This document shows positions 1 through 6,447 of a DNA stretch of 64,000 nucleotides, one piece after another. This stretch comes from Methylotenera sp. GTDB lineage: Bacteria; Pseudomonadota; Gammaproteobacteria; Burkholderiales; Methylophilaceae. The DNA is taken from the NCBI RefSeq assembly GCF_029945705.1, contig NZ_JAQSDC010000050.1:1-64000 (forward strand), read 5' to 3'. Numbering within the stretch: the stretch's first letter is position 1; each line of letters opens with the position of its first letter. The notes below the pieces were generated by a model. It saw only the letters and a program-made list of their open reading frames with translations. It was not told the DNA's origin and did not search any database. The position numbers and the translations under genes are program-made.

Positions 1-42
1 TTAAGTAATTATAATCTCTTAACTTGTGTCGCATTTTATTAG

Positions 43-153
43 ACCATTACACCTACCTACTTTATAATCCCGACTGAACAAGGGCGAGAATGGGTTAATA
101 GATATTGGGAGCTAGTGAATGAGCTTAGGGTTGATTGGAATATTCTTGCCTAA
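43..153 (+). pseudogene. C-terminal remnant of a cassette gene
   Basis: An open frame without a start codon runs from after the TAG at position 40 to a TAA at 151-153. It encodes about 36 residues ending in WNILA and rich in W, Y and E. The stop lies in the R'' box of the first attC site, as in other cassettes of this array, so this is most likely the end of a gene whose 5' part is broken by the in-frame TAG or by a frameshift, or lies left of the window. No function can be assigned. Confidence 0.35.
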
Positions 154-207
154 CCCATCCATCAAGCGGGACGCGCTAAAGCGTGCCCCTTATGTCAAAC
201 GTTAGCC
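148..207 (+). repeat. attC recombination site 1
   Basis: A 60-bp site bounded by inverse core boxes GCCTAAC (148-154) and GTTAGCC (201-207). The inner arms pair around a short TAAA loop. When the top strand is folded, one C and one A on the left arm stay unpaired, so the bottom strand presents a G and a T, matching the extrahelical bases that integron integrases read in attC hairpins. The next reading frame begins at the base after the site. Confidence 0.88.
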
Positions 208-567
208 ATGAACCGCAAAACCGCCTTGGAAAATTTACTTAATCTCAAACTGCCAATTGAGCAGGTAGTCTTCGATTTATCGCAATTTGAGTGGGATAGT
301 GAAGTTGAGTTGGTGAGCTTAGAGGCTGCGCAAATACAAAACGTACTACAGTTATTTATTCAAGGCACCATTACAGCTTTAGAGGTTGAGGCTTGGGCTA
401 ATGCAATTGAATGCCGAGAGGATATAAAAATGGAACCAACATTGGTTAATGAAGCATTGCATGAGTTTGCAAATCCGCAGCTCACTCAGCCACTGTCAGT
501 TGAGCGGGCTAGTTTCTGGCTTTCTCTACTATTGCTGGCTAACCCATCCATCAAGCGGGACGCCTAA
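208..567 (+). CDS. Integron cassette protein of unknown function
   Basis: A 119-residue acidic protein with no signal peptide, membrane segment or motif that I recognise. The ATG directly follows the R' box of attC 1, as expected of a cassette gene; no clear Shine-Dalgarno sequence is visible. The stop codon lies inside the loop of attC 2, so the last eight residues (NPSIKRDA) are encoded by the recombination site rather than by the ancestral gene. The body is mostly alpha-helical in character, with a central stretch AWANAIECREDI. It is the only frame filling this cassette and is probably a real gene. Confidence 0.7.
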   Translation: MNRKTALENLLNLKLPIEQVVFDLSQFEWDSEVELVSLEAAQIQNVLQLFIQGTITALEVEAWANAIECREDIKMEPTLVNEALHEFANPQLTQPLSVERASFWLSLLLLANPSIKRDA

Positions 568-594
568 CGGCGCCCCTTATGTCAAACGTTAGGC
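537..594 (+). repeat. attC recombination site 2
   Basis: Core boxes GGCTAAC (537-543) and GTTAGGC (588-594). The left arm AAGCGGGACGCC pairs with GGCGCCCCTT across a TAAC loop, leaving the same unpaired C and A as site 1. The TAAC loop supplies the stop codon of the upstream cassette gene. Confidence 0.87.
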
Positions 595-865
595 TTATCT
601 AAAACCACTGCCCTGCAAGCCGCATGGTTATTGGCTCGCAGGGTATCTGTTTTTGGTCTTAGTTGCCGTTTTAGTTTAGTGTAGTTTGTCAGTTTTAAGG
701 TTGTTTGCTGCGTTGGGCTAAGCACGTAAATCTCAGTTTAGTTTGTGCGGTTGCTGTGTGTTTTAAGCTTTGTGGTTTTAAGTTACTATTTTAGTTATTC
801 ACGGTTTTGGGGTCGGTTGTTATGTCACCATTTTTTCAGTTTCACGGTGGGCTGTTTTCTTTACA
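595..865 (+). other. ORF-less integron cassette
   Basis: This 271-bp cassette lies between attC 2 and attC 3 and contains no credible reading frame on either strand; stops are frequent in all frames. The top strand is strongly T- and G-rich. A stem-loop near its left end (611-643) is the only clear structure. Cassettes without a reading frame are known from other integrons and may carry promoters or small RNAs. I see nothing that proves either role here. Confidence 0.65.
611..643 (+). ncRNA. Stem-loop in the ORF-less cassette
   Basis: Two 11-base arms, CCCTGCAAGCC (611-621) and GGCTCGCAGGG (633-643), pair with one mismatch around an 11-base loop. The hairpin lies about 17 bases inside the cassette and has no following T-run, so it is not a simple terminator. 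It may be the 5' structure of a small RNA or a protein-binding site. Function is inferred only from position and structure. Confidence 0.35.
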
Positions 866-925
866 GCCTAACCCATCCATCAAGCGGGACGCGCTAAAGC
901 GCGCCCCTTATGTCAAACGTTAGGG
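866..925 (+). repeat. attC recombination site 3
   Basis: Core boxes GCCTAAC (866-872) and GTTAGGG (919-925), with GC-rich inner arms that pair exactly around TAAA except for the extrahelical C and A. It is nearly identical to site 4. Its R' box supplies an AGGG that can act as ribosome-binding site for the next gene. Confidence 0.9.
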
Positions 926-930
926 TTTTA

Positions 931-1284
931 GTGGAGCGTCTAGTTTTTTTACCTGTAGCTTTTGCTCTCGCAATCATTGCATCTCCGTTTCATCTGTCAT
1001 ACTTTGCTTTTGCAATTTTAGCTGGCCTTGGTATCATTCTTTTTGATTTTGTACGGGGCAAAGAAGAGTCTTTTGAACCCCAATTTGGTTATTGGTCTGT
1101 GCTTCTCGGTTTAGTTTGTTTGGCTATTGCGTTTTACATAAGTAATAGCTATGCCATTACATTTGAAGCATTAGACCATGATAGAACTTTTCCAAAACTT
1201 GTAAGGCGTCTGCCGTATTTTGGTGTTACTTTTTTAACTATTGGGGCAGTCATTGTTATTAAATCTATTTTTAACAGGCGTTAA
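931..1284 (+). CDS. Integron cassette membrane protein
   Basis: A protein of about 117 residues with four hydrophobic stretches: near the N-terminus, after the HLSYF stretch, around WSVLLGLVCLAIAF, and near the C-terminus before a basic SIFNRR tail. It should be a small inner-membrane protein. I place the start at the GTG at 931, because the AGGG of the attC R' box lies five bases upstream. The in-frame ATG at 910 lies inside the attC stem, has no ribosome-binding site and occurs in most attC copies. The stop falls just before attC 4. Function unknown. Confidence 0.6.
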   Translation: MERLVFLPVAFALAIIASPFHLSYFAFAILAGLGIILFDFVRGKEESFEPQFGYWSVLLGLVCLAIAFYISNSYAITFEALDHDRTFPKLVRRLPYFGVTFLTIGAVIVIKSIFNRR

Positions 1285-1344
1285 CCCTAACCCATCCATC
1301 AAGCGGGACGCGCTAAAGCGCGCCCCTTATGTCAAACGTTAGGG
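1285..1344 (+). repeat. attC recombination site 4
   Basis: Core boxes CCCTAAC (1285-1291) and GTTAGGG (1338-1344). The inner sequence is identical to site 3 through the GCGCGCCCCTTATG arm. The boxes and extrahelical bases are intact, so the site should be recombination-competent. Confidence 0.9.
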
Positions 1345-1363
1345 TTTAGCGAGCTAATCAATC

Positions 1364-1399
1364 TTGACTTTGATGTAATAAAGGTATAATTTATATACC
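1364..1399 (+). promoter_or_regulatory. Promoter and candidate operator of brnTA
   Basis: A TTGACT hexamer (1364-1369) and a perfect TATAAT (1385-1390) are separated by 15 bp. The -10 box lies inside an inverted repeat GGTATA (1383-1388) / TATACC (1394-1399), which would suit binding by an autoregulating antitoxin complex such as BrnA-BrnT. The ATG of brnT starts at 1400, ten bases after the -10 box, so the transcript would be leaderless or nearly so. The promoter call rests on sequence match; the operator role is inference. Confidence 0.6.
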
Positions 1400-1663
1400 A
1401 TGATAACTTTTGAATTTGACGAAACAAAAAGTCAGGCGAATCTTCTAAAACACGGTATTAACTTCATTGATGCTCAAGCATTGTGGATTGATTCAAGTTT
1501 GTTAGAAATACCGGCCAAAACAGAAGATGAACCAAGATTCCTCATGGTAGGCATTATTAACGGAAGATATTGGTCAGCCGTGATTACATACAGAGTTACA
1601 AACATCCGACTTATTTCTGTTCGTCGCTCACGCACCGAGGAGGTTGCATTATATGAAAGCTAA
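1400..1663 (+). CDS. brnT: BrnT family toxin
   Basis: An 87-residue protein with the BrnT pattern: an N-terminal FEFDETKSQANLLKHGI stretch, a central FLMVGIINGRYWSAV strand pair, and a C-terminal IRLISVRRSRTEE segment. BrnT is a ribonuclease toxin of the RelE-like fold that stops translation and is neutralised by BrnA. The antitoxin gene follows with a 20-bp overlap if its first ATG is used. The pair fills one integron cassette, a common situation in large chromosomal arrays, where toxin-antitoxin cassettes are thought to discourage loss of neighbours. Confidence 0.88.
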   Translation: MITFEFDETKSQANLLKHGINFIDAQALWIDSSLLEIPAKTEDEPRFLMVGIINGRYWSAVITYRVTNIRLISVRRSRTEEVALYES

Positions 1664-1904
1664 AGATTTTGACCAGCAGTTTGATGAAGATATTGACATC
1701 ACACAGTCTCTTGATTTATCAAAAGCAAAGCGCGTTTTACTAGAGCAAAAACGCGTCAACGTTGACTTTCCAACATGGATGATTGAGTCACTAGACCGAG
1801 AAGCTGGAATCCTTGGTGTTACTAGACAATCTATCATTAAAGTATGGCTTGCTGAGCGCTTGGAACAAGCTACCCTAACCCATCGTTCAAGTCGGACTGG
1901 CTAA
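1644..1904 (+). CDS. brnA: BrnA family antitoxin
   Basis: An 86-residue partner of BrnT with an acidic N-terminal toxin-wrapping part (FDEDIDITQSLDLSKAKR) and a C-terminal ribbon-helix-helix-like DNA-binding part (RVNVDFPTWMIESLDREA...TRQSIIKVWLAERL). BrnA proteins neutralise the toxin and repress their own operon. The in-frame ATG at 1653 (MKAKDF) is an alternative start; an AGGAGG about ten bases upstream of 1653 supports it. The stop is inside attC 5, so the tail LTHRSSRTG is encoded by the recombination site. Confidence 0.87.
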   Translation: MHYMKAKDFDQQFDEDIDITQSLDLSKAKRVLLEQKRVNVDFPTWMIESLDREAGILGVTRQSIIKVWLAERLEQATLTHRSSRTG

Positions 1905-1932
1905 AGCGCGCCTCTTACCTCTAACGTTAGGC
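1873..1932 (+). repeat. attC recombination site 5 (diverged)
   Basis: Core boxes CCCTAAC (1873-1879) and GTTAGGC (1926-1932) are intact, but the inner left arm carries several substitutions relative to sites 1-4, weakening the stem. It encodes the last residues and the stop of brnA. Confidence 0.8.
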
Positions 1933-1961
1933 TTTAACAACCATGATGAAAGCTGTTTGAA

Positions 1962-2174
1962 ATGAAAACAAAACAATTTACAGTGTTTCTTACTTTCGCT
2001 TTTTGCATAATCGCAATCGCTGGGTGCACTAATCAAGCGTGGTATGAAGGTGCAAAACAAGGTGCGGAAAATAATTGTCGCAGTCAACCTCCAGGCGAAA
2101 GTGAGCGGTGTTTAGAAAAGCTGAATAAAAAAACATATGAGGAATATGAAAAAGAACGTTCAGAACAAAAATAA
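1962..2174 (+). CDS. Small cassette-encoded lipoprotein
   Basis: A 70-residue protein with an N-terminal signal peptide and a lipobox (IAGC), so Cys21-22 should be lipidated after signal peptidase II cleavage. The mature part is about 50 residues, polar and charged, with two further cysteines (NNCRS and ERCLEK) and a Lys/Glu-rich helical tail. It lies between attC 5 and a degenerate attC and is oriented like the other cassette genes. No family is recognised. Small lipoproteins of this type are frequent cassette cargo; the role is unknown. Confidence 0.65.
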   Translation: MKTKQFTVFLTFAFCIIAIAGCTNQAWYEGAKQGAENNCRSQPPGESERCLEKLNKKTYEEYEKERSEQK

Positions 2175-2192
2175 CTTTGGCTGCTTAGCAAA

Positions 2193-2252
2193 GCCTAATC
2201 CACTATTAGAGCTGCACATGCTGAATCGCGCCACTTATTTCAAACGCTGGGA
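2193..2252 (+). repeat. Degenerate attC site 6
   Basis: A 60-bp stretch aligns along its whole length with sites 1-4, starting GCCTAAT (2193-2199) and ending GCTGGGA (2246-2252). The GCGCC, CTTAT and TCAAACG blocks of the right arm remain. The R' core has lost GTTAG, so the site is probably inactive. Confidence 0.6.
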
Positions 2253-2273
2253 TTTTTATAATAATGGACTTTA

Positions 2274-2585
2274 ATGATAGTTACTGCCACTCAAATAAAA
2301 TTTAAGGGCCTACTTTCCATGTTTTATTTTTTCCTTATGGTTAGGAAAATAATGAAGCAACTAGATGAAGTTGATGGGTTATTATTTTACAAGCTAAGTT
2401 GGTTTCATACATTAACTGGCTGGAGAGATGTTGAATCAATGAAGCAGTTTCGAAATAATGGTGCTCATCTTGATGCTATGAAAAATAAAAAGAAAATTGG
2501 TTTAGCGAAGAGTGTAACATGGGAAACAAAAGATGAGCCTAGCTGGGATGAGGCAAAAAGAAGGCTGATGGGGATTAAATTCTGA
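2274..2585 (+). CDS. Cassette protein, probable dimeric alpha/beta-barrel fold
   Basis: A 103-residue protein with the layout of antibiotic-biosynthesis-monooxygenase/DUF3291-like proteins: an N-terminal strand (IVTATQIKFK), a hydrophobic helix with basic flank, a strand with LFYKLSWFHTLTGW, then SMKQFRNNGAHLDAMKN and a C-terminal VTWETKDEPSW. The WRDVESMKQF...GAH pattern is typical of the family, but I cannot name a substrate. The gene sits between two degenerate attC sites in the older part of the array. Family call moderate, function unknown. Confidence 0.6.
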   Translation: MIVTATQIKFKGLLSMFYFFLMVRKIMKQLDEVDGLLFYKLSWFHTLTGWRDVESMKQFRNNGAHLDAMKNKKKIGLAKSVTWETKDEPSWDEAKRRLMGIKF

Positions 2586-2586
2586 T

Positions 2587-2645
2587 GCCAAATCCATCTA
2601 TCGGGCGATATACGTTGCAGCGCAATTCTTAGTCAAACATTAATC
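2587..2645 (+). repeat. Degenerate attC site 7
   Basis: A 59-bp stretch starts GCCAAAT and ends ATTAATC, with AATCCATCTATCGGGCGA and TTAGTCAAAC still aligning to sites 1-4. The core boxes are damaged. The call relies on position between two cassette genes as well as on similarity. Confidence 0.45.
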
Positions 2646-2651
2646 AATGCC

Positions 2652-3042
2652 ATGCTAAAACTCTACTTCATGTTCGTCGTGGCAGTTGGATTTTCTGGTG
2701 GTTTATTACTTTTAGTCTCGCATATTAGCCTGTTACTAAATGGTGAAAAACTATTTGGTGACGTTGAGAAAAAAACAAAAACGCGCATGGGGTGATACTG
2801 ATGTAAGTAGTTACGCTGGCCACTTGATCATTGGATATATCGATAATAACAAGGTGAAAAAATCTTTCACTGAGCAAAACTCAATCCCTACTTTCTTCTA
2901 CAATGTGGGCGACAGTGTTGCCTTAATCCAAAAACCAAACAAACCTAACAAAATCATGGCTTATAGCAATGTGGTTTTATTTTCAGCACCACTGGCTATT
3001 TTGCTACTGTCTGCAATGGCTGCCTATGTTGCGTTTAAGTAG
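2652..3042 (+). pseudogene. Frameshifted DUF3592-like membrane protein
   Basis: A frame opens at ATG 2652, seven bases after the degenerate attC 7, with a hydrophobic N-terminal segment (FMFVVAVGFSGGLLLLVSHI) and NGEKLFGDVEKKTK, then stops at 2793-2795. The next frame continues without interruption with GDTDVSSYAGHLIIGYI, then YNVGDSVALIQKPNKPNK and a C-terminal membrane segment ending at 3042. Together they give a TM-beta-TM layout like DUF3592 proteins. The switch falls at a run of seven A's (about 2779-2785). It may be a true mutation, programmed slippage or a sequencing error. The ATG at 2740 would only translate the wrong-frame stretch before the junction. Confidence 0.6.
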
Positions 3043-3046
3043 CACT

Positions 3047-3104
3047 GCCTGACGCATACATCAAGCTAGACGCGCTAAAGTTGCGTTTGTGCTAAACTTT
3101 GATG
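3047..3104 (+). repeat. Degenerate attC site 8
   Basis: Starts GCCTGAC (3047-3053) and keeps ATCAAG, GACGCGCTAAAG and CTAAAC blocks of sites 1-4. The right core box is CTTTGATG rather than GTTAGGC. It separates the frameshifted membrane gene from the next lipoprotein gene. Confidence 0.5.
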
Positions 3105-3233
3105 ACCGTAACGACGTCCACTACGTTAAAGTTATTTTGCCTATTAATTAGCCACAACCCGTTTAACACTTCATTAAACTGCGCTAGCAATGCTATCCTC
3201 TTAACTCAAAAATTAGACAGAATAGGATTTCTC

Positions 3234-3755
3234 ATGGGCCGCACAGTTAGTATTTTAGTCATTTTAATTGGATTGCTTTCTGGCTGTGCGAGCACGTCGC
3301 CCAATATTGGCAAAAGTGAAACCGTTATTCCAGTCAGCCGAGCTTGGGTAGATGGTCGGGTTGTTGAATATATAACGACGGATATTTCCGATGCTGATAT
3401 GGCAAAAATGTTAGGCGTTAACCACGTTCCAAGGCTGGCTGAAGCAGCGAGCGCACAACCTGGGCATTCTTTGCTGGAAAGAGTTTATAAGTTTCCTAAC
3501 AATGAACAGATGGGTATTTTTCAATCTGCGCCTAGTCCAGCTGGTGGTGAAAATCAAGACCTCCACTATAGCCCTCTATGGCGCGTAGTGCTTGTTCGTT
3601 GGAAAGCACCACAATTTGTAAGGGAGATTAAGTCAGAAGCTGGCCTGTTTGAAGCAGAAGAAAGGCAAGAGTTATCTTTGGAGGTTACTAATATCGTGGT
3701 CAACTGCCCAATAACCCGAGATAGTAATGGCCAGACGCTCAAGGGTGTTCGCTAA
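3234..3755 (+). CDS. Cassette-encoded lipoprotein of unknown function
   Basis: A 173-residue protein from the ATG at 3234, chosen because it places a signal peptide and lipobox (GLLSGC) at the N-terminus; the frame extends 45 codons further upstream without protein-like content. The mature part contains a long polar domain with SRAWVDGRVVEYITTD, a conserved-looking YSPLWRVVLVRWKAP segment and ELSLEVTNIVVNCPI near the end. It is likely anchored to an envelope membrane and faces the periplasm. I cannot name the family. It belongs to the decayed end of the cassette array. Confidence 0.68.
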   Translation: MGRTVSILVILIGLLSGCASTSPNIGKSETVIPVSRAWVDGRVVEYITTDISDADMAKMLGVNHVPRLAEAASAQPGHSLLERVYKFPNNEQMGIFQSAPSPAGGENQDLHYSPLWRVVLVRWKAPQFVREIKSEAGLFEAEERQELSLEVTNIVVNCPITRDSNGQTLKGVR

Positions 3756-3756
3756 C

Positions 3757-3815
3757 GCCTAGCTATATATCAAGCGTGAGACAATAAAGCGCTAACCAAC
3801 ATTCAAACAGTCGGT
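3757..3815 (+). repeat. Degenerate attC site 9
   Basis: Starts GCCTAGC (3757-3763) and retains ATCAAGCG, AATAAAGCGC and TTCAAAC blocks of the family; the right core is CAGTCGG. Weak on its own, but its spacing and position fit the array. Confidence 0.4.
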
Positions 3816-3851
3816 ACTGTAGTTGAACATAGCGAATTTCAGGAGAAATTA

Positions 3852-4259
3852 ATGGCAGCAGGAACAATTATTACAGTGCTTTCAAACATTCCTTGGGGTC
3901 AAGTAATAGAATCTGCACCAAAAGTCGCAGATGCCGCAGAAAAGCTTTGGAATGCAGTCATTAACCGAAAAAAGGGTGATCAACCAACAGGCGCAAATGC
4001 CAAGAATGTGGTCGATGCAGCGCAATCTGATACTGAGATTTTGAAGAGCCGGCTTTCAGTACTTGAGGAGCATGTTCTAAGCCTAGAAGATCAAATGAGT
4101 GCTTCAACCGAGTTAATAAAAACGCTAGCAGAACAAAATAGTCAGCTGGTGAGAAGAGTTGAGTTAAACCGTACCCACTTACTTTGGCTTGCCGTTACGG
4201 TCATAATTGTGGTCATAGCGTTGGCTGGACCTCTCACTTTTCTGTTACTTCGGCAATAA
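3852..4259 (+). CDS. Coiled-coil protein with C-terminal membrane anchor
   Basis: A 135-residue protein preceded by a good ribosome-binding site (AGGAGA, about seven bases before the ATG). Residues 1-45 are mildly hydrophobic and helical, residues about 60-105 have heptad-like spacing (SRLSVLEEHVLSLEDQM...LAEQNSQLVRRVE), and a single membrane segment (about 110-132) ends in LLLRQ. The layout suggests a tail-anchored inner-membrane protein with a cytoplasmic coiled coil. No family recognised. It is the last plus-strand gene of the cassette region; no attC can be recognised after it, so it may mark the array end. Confidence 0.62.
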   Translation: MAAGTIITVLSNIPWGQVIESAPKVADAAEKLWNAVINRKKGDQPTGANAKNVVDAAQSDTEILKSRLSVLEEHVLSLEDQMSASTELIKTLAEQNSQLVRRVELNRTHLLWLAVTVIIVVIALAGPLTFLLLRQ

Positions 4260-4343
4260 GGCTTAACCAATAAGCCACAGAATTTTATGACTTGCCAAAG
4301 GTTGCAGTCATTAATATTGAAGTGTATAAAGAAAATTAAAAAC

Positions 4344-5447
4344 TTAAGTCACTGGCAGTTTAATTGCCACACTTAAGCCGCCAGTAGCTATATTGCTTGC
4401 CGCAATTGTGCCGTCATGCGCTTCTATAATCTGTTTGGCAATGGCTAGTCCTACGCCATGCCCATCCGTTTGACTGGTGTTACTGCCTCTAAAGAACGCT
4501 TGAAATATGATGTCCAGTTCGTCCTCAGAAACACCTGCGCCTTGGTCGTTTACTTCAATGTTAATGAACGCATTTACGACACTAGTTTTAATTGAAACAC
4601 GTGATTGACTAGCGCTATATTTAAGTGCGTTGCGCACGACATTATCAACGGCACGGTGTAGTAAATCTTGCTGCCCGAGTATGCTAAGTGGCGCGTCTGG
4701 TGTCTCAACTTGCGGTATATAATCAATGGTGATTTTTCTTGCCTCGCCTTCAAAGCGCGCATCTTCTAACACGGTAGTGAGCAATTCGTTTAAATTGACG
4801 GGCTCTTTATCTAGCTTAATCACGCCTGATTCTAGGCGAGAAAGCGCGAGCAACTCACCGACTAAATCATCCATGCGTACAGATTCGCGCTCTATACGTT
4901 TGAGTGAAGATTCCAGTTTATCTGGTTGTTGACGCGCTAAACCTACAGCTATTTGCAAGCGTGCCAGAGGCGAGCGCAACTCGTGTGACACTTGGTGCAG
5001 CAAGCGTGTTTGGCTTTGCAGCAGGGCCCCTAGTCGAACGGCCATCACATCGAAGGCATTGCCTAAATCAACCAGCTCATCTCGCCGCGATCCCATAGAT
5101 TCGCCAATTCTCACATCAAGATTGCCATTAGCGGCACTGGCGAACGCTTGCCGTAACTGCTTAATTGGTTTTGAAAAATACCAAGCCAAAAGTGCCGCAA
5201 AAATGAAACTGGCAAGTGCGCCAACTAATATAGGTATCAGCGGAAACCAACGTTTATGTTTGGGTTTAAAGGGTTTAGAAAGCACAGGTGGTGAAAAAGC
5301 TTTATCATGCGTTTGCATTTGAACTTCATGTTCGCGCTGCATCTCCTCTTGCTCATGCACAATGGAGACGCCAATGCCAACACCAATCACTGAAGTTAAC
5401 TGTGCTAAAAAGAAGAAAATAAAAAACTTCCAATACAAACGACCCAT
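4344..5447 (-). CDS. cpxA: Sensor histidine kinase, CpxA-like
   Basis: A 367-residue inner-membrane kinase: first membrane segment about 8-29, a short periplasmic loop (about 31-67, basic near its end), second membrane segment about 68-91, HAMP about 92-145, the H-box HQVSHELRSPLARL with phospho-acceptor His155, an N-box (DNVVRNALKYS), and G boxes DQGAGVSEDEL and GHGVGLAIA. The HELRSPLARL box and pairing with a CpxR-like regulator support the name. The periplasmic loop is much shorter than in E. coli CpxA, so the input signal may differ. The gene lies 32 bp downstream of its regulator. Confidence 0.8.
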   Translation of the reverse strand: MGRLYWKFFIFFFLAQLTSVIGVGIGVSIVHEQEEMQREHEVQMQTHDKAFSPPVLSKPFKPKHKRWFPLIPILVGALASFIFAALLAWYFSKPIKQLRQAFASAANGNLDVRIGESMGSRRDELVDLGNAFDVMAVRLGALLQSQTRLLHQVSHELRSPLARLQIAVGLARQQPDKLESSLKRIERESVRMDDLVGELLALSRLESGVIKLDKEPVNLNELLTTVLEDARFEGEARKITIDYIPQVETPDAPLSILGQQDLLHRAVDNVVRNALKYSASQSRVSIKTSVVNAFINIEVNDQGAGVSEDELDIIFQAFFRGSNTSQTDGHGVGLAIAKQIIEAHDGTIAASNIATGGLSVAIKLPVT

Positions 5448-5479
5448 TTGCTATCCTAAATTTTTGTACGTTTGCAGGA

Positions 5480-6166
5480 TTAACTTTTAAGCAATTGATA
5501 ACCTGAGCGAAACACCGTTTGTATACAGTGCCGCCCATCTGGCAATAGCCCAAGTTTGTGGCGTATGCTACTTAAATGTACGTCTATGCTGCGGTCGAAT
5601 CTAGCCAATGGACGCCCTAGCGCTTGTTCAGACAAATCTTGCTTAGAAACGATTTGACCTGCATTTTTAGCTAGAATTTCTAATAAACTGTATTCAGTAC
5701 TAGTGAGCACCACGGGCTGACTATCCCATTCCACAAGTCGTTGTGCAGGCCAAATGCTGAGCGCGCCTACTGTAATTTTAACGCTGGCATTGCTTGTTTC
5801 TAGCGGCTGTACTCGCCTTAAAATAGCCCGAATACGCGCGACTAGCTCGCGTGGACTGCTTGGTTTTGGCACGTAATCATCTGCACCGAGCTCTAAACCG
5901 ACGATACGATCAGTATTATCGCCCTTAGCCGTGAGCATAATCACAGGCACATTGCTATGCTGGCGTATAGCTTTTAGGGTTTCTATGCCGTTTAACCTTG
6001 GCATCATCACATCCAATACCACAATATCAAATGTTTGTTCTAAAAGCATTTGTGCACCAGCCAAGCCGTCGTGCGCCACTTGCACGTCAAAATTCTCTTG
6101 CTCAATATACTCTTTGAGCATTTCAACCAGTTCAACATCGTCATCAATCAGCAATACTGTTTGCAT
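5480..6166 (-). CDS. cpxR: Response regulator, CpxR-like (OmpR family)
   Basis: A 228-residue two-domain regulator. The receiver domain (1-120) has the acidic pair DDD at 8-10, phospho-acceptor Asp52 in VVLDVMMP, and Lys101 in DDYVPKP. The C-terminal winged helix (about 130-225) contains the LTSTEYSLLEIL and SIDVHLSSIRHKLG segments typical of OmpR/CpxR. Phosphorylated by the kinase encoded just downstream, it should bind GTAAA-N5-GTAAA boxes; one such box lies at 6296-6310 in the divergent promoter region. That implies control of both this operon and the Spy/CpxP-like gene. Confidence 0.85.
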   Translation of the reverse strand: MQTVLLIDDDVELVEMLKEYIEQENFDVQVAHDGLAGAQMLLEQTFDIVVLDVMMPRLNGIETLKAIRQHSNVPVIMLTAKGDNTDRIVGLELGADDYVPKPSSPRELVARIRAILRRVQPLETSNASVKITVGALSIWPAQRLVEWDSQPVVLTSTEYSLLEILAKNAGQIVSKQDLSEQALGRPLARFDRSIDVHLSSIRHKLGLLPDGRHCIQTVFRSGYQLLKS

Positions 6167-6295
6167 GTGTCGCTTCTACCCTAATCATTTCAACTTTACT
6201 TATTTTAAATCAATATTAAAATCAATCTAATGTTAACCATTATTGATAGCCATCATAACCAGCCATTACGCTTGCCACAATCCTAGATTGTAGAC

Positions 6296-6310
6296 TTTAC
6301 TCAGATTTAC
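6296..6310 (-). promoter_or_regulatory. CpxR-type binding box
   Basis: On the minus strand this reads GTAAA-TCTGA-GTAAA, a perfect match to the GTAAA-N5-GTAAA CpxR consensus. It lies 130 bp from the cpxR-like start and 138 bp from the Spy/CpxP-like start, between the divergent genes. The sequence match is direct; regulation is inferred. Confidence 0.7.
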
Positions 6311-6447
6311 ATGCACTTAACGCTCTTTAACATGACCTGAATGCACAATGACATCGTCTTAAACAAGTATGAAAAGTGACTCCATCGCAGCTTGTACACT
6401 TTAAGCAACTTTTAATCATACAAAGTTAAAAATACAAAGGATTGATC

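Noticed and set aside
148-1932. Regularly recurring near-identical 60-bp repeats as a CRISPR array
   Set aside because: The intervals vary from 271 to over 500 bp and contain genes, and the repeats have inverse core boxes and extrahelical bases typical of attC.
2740-3042. Reading frame 2740-3042 as a complete gene
   Set aside because: Its first 16 codons are a wrong-frame reading of a sequence that codes sensibly from ATG 2652; the combined frames form a TM-domain-TM protein.
4260-4276. GGCTTA/TAAGCC inverted repeat as a tenth attC
   Set aside because: Only six-base arms with five bases between and no alignment to the attC family; it may be a weak hairpin between convergent genes.
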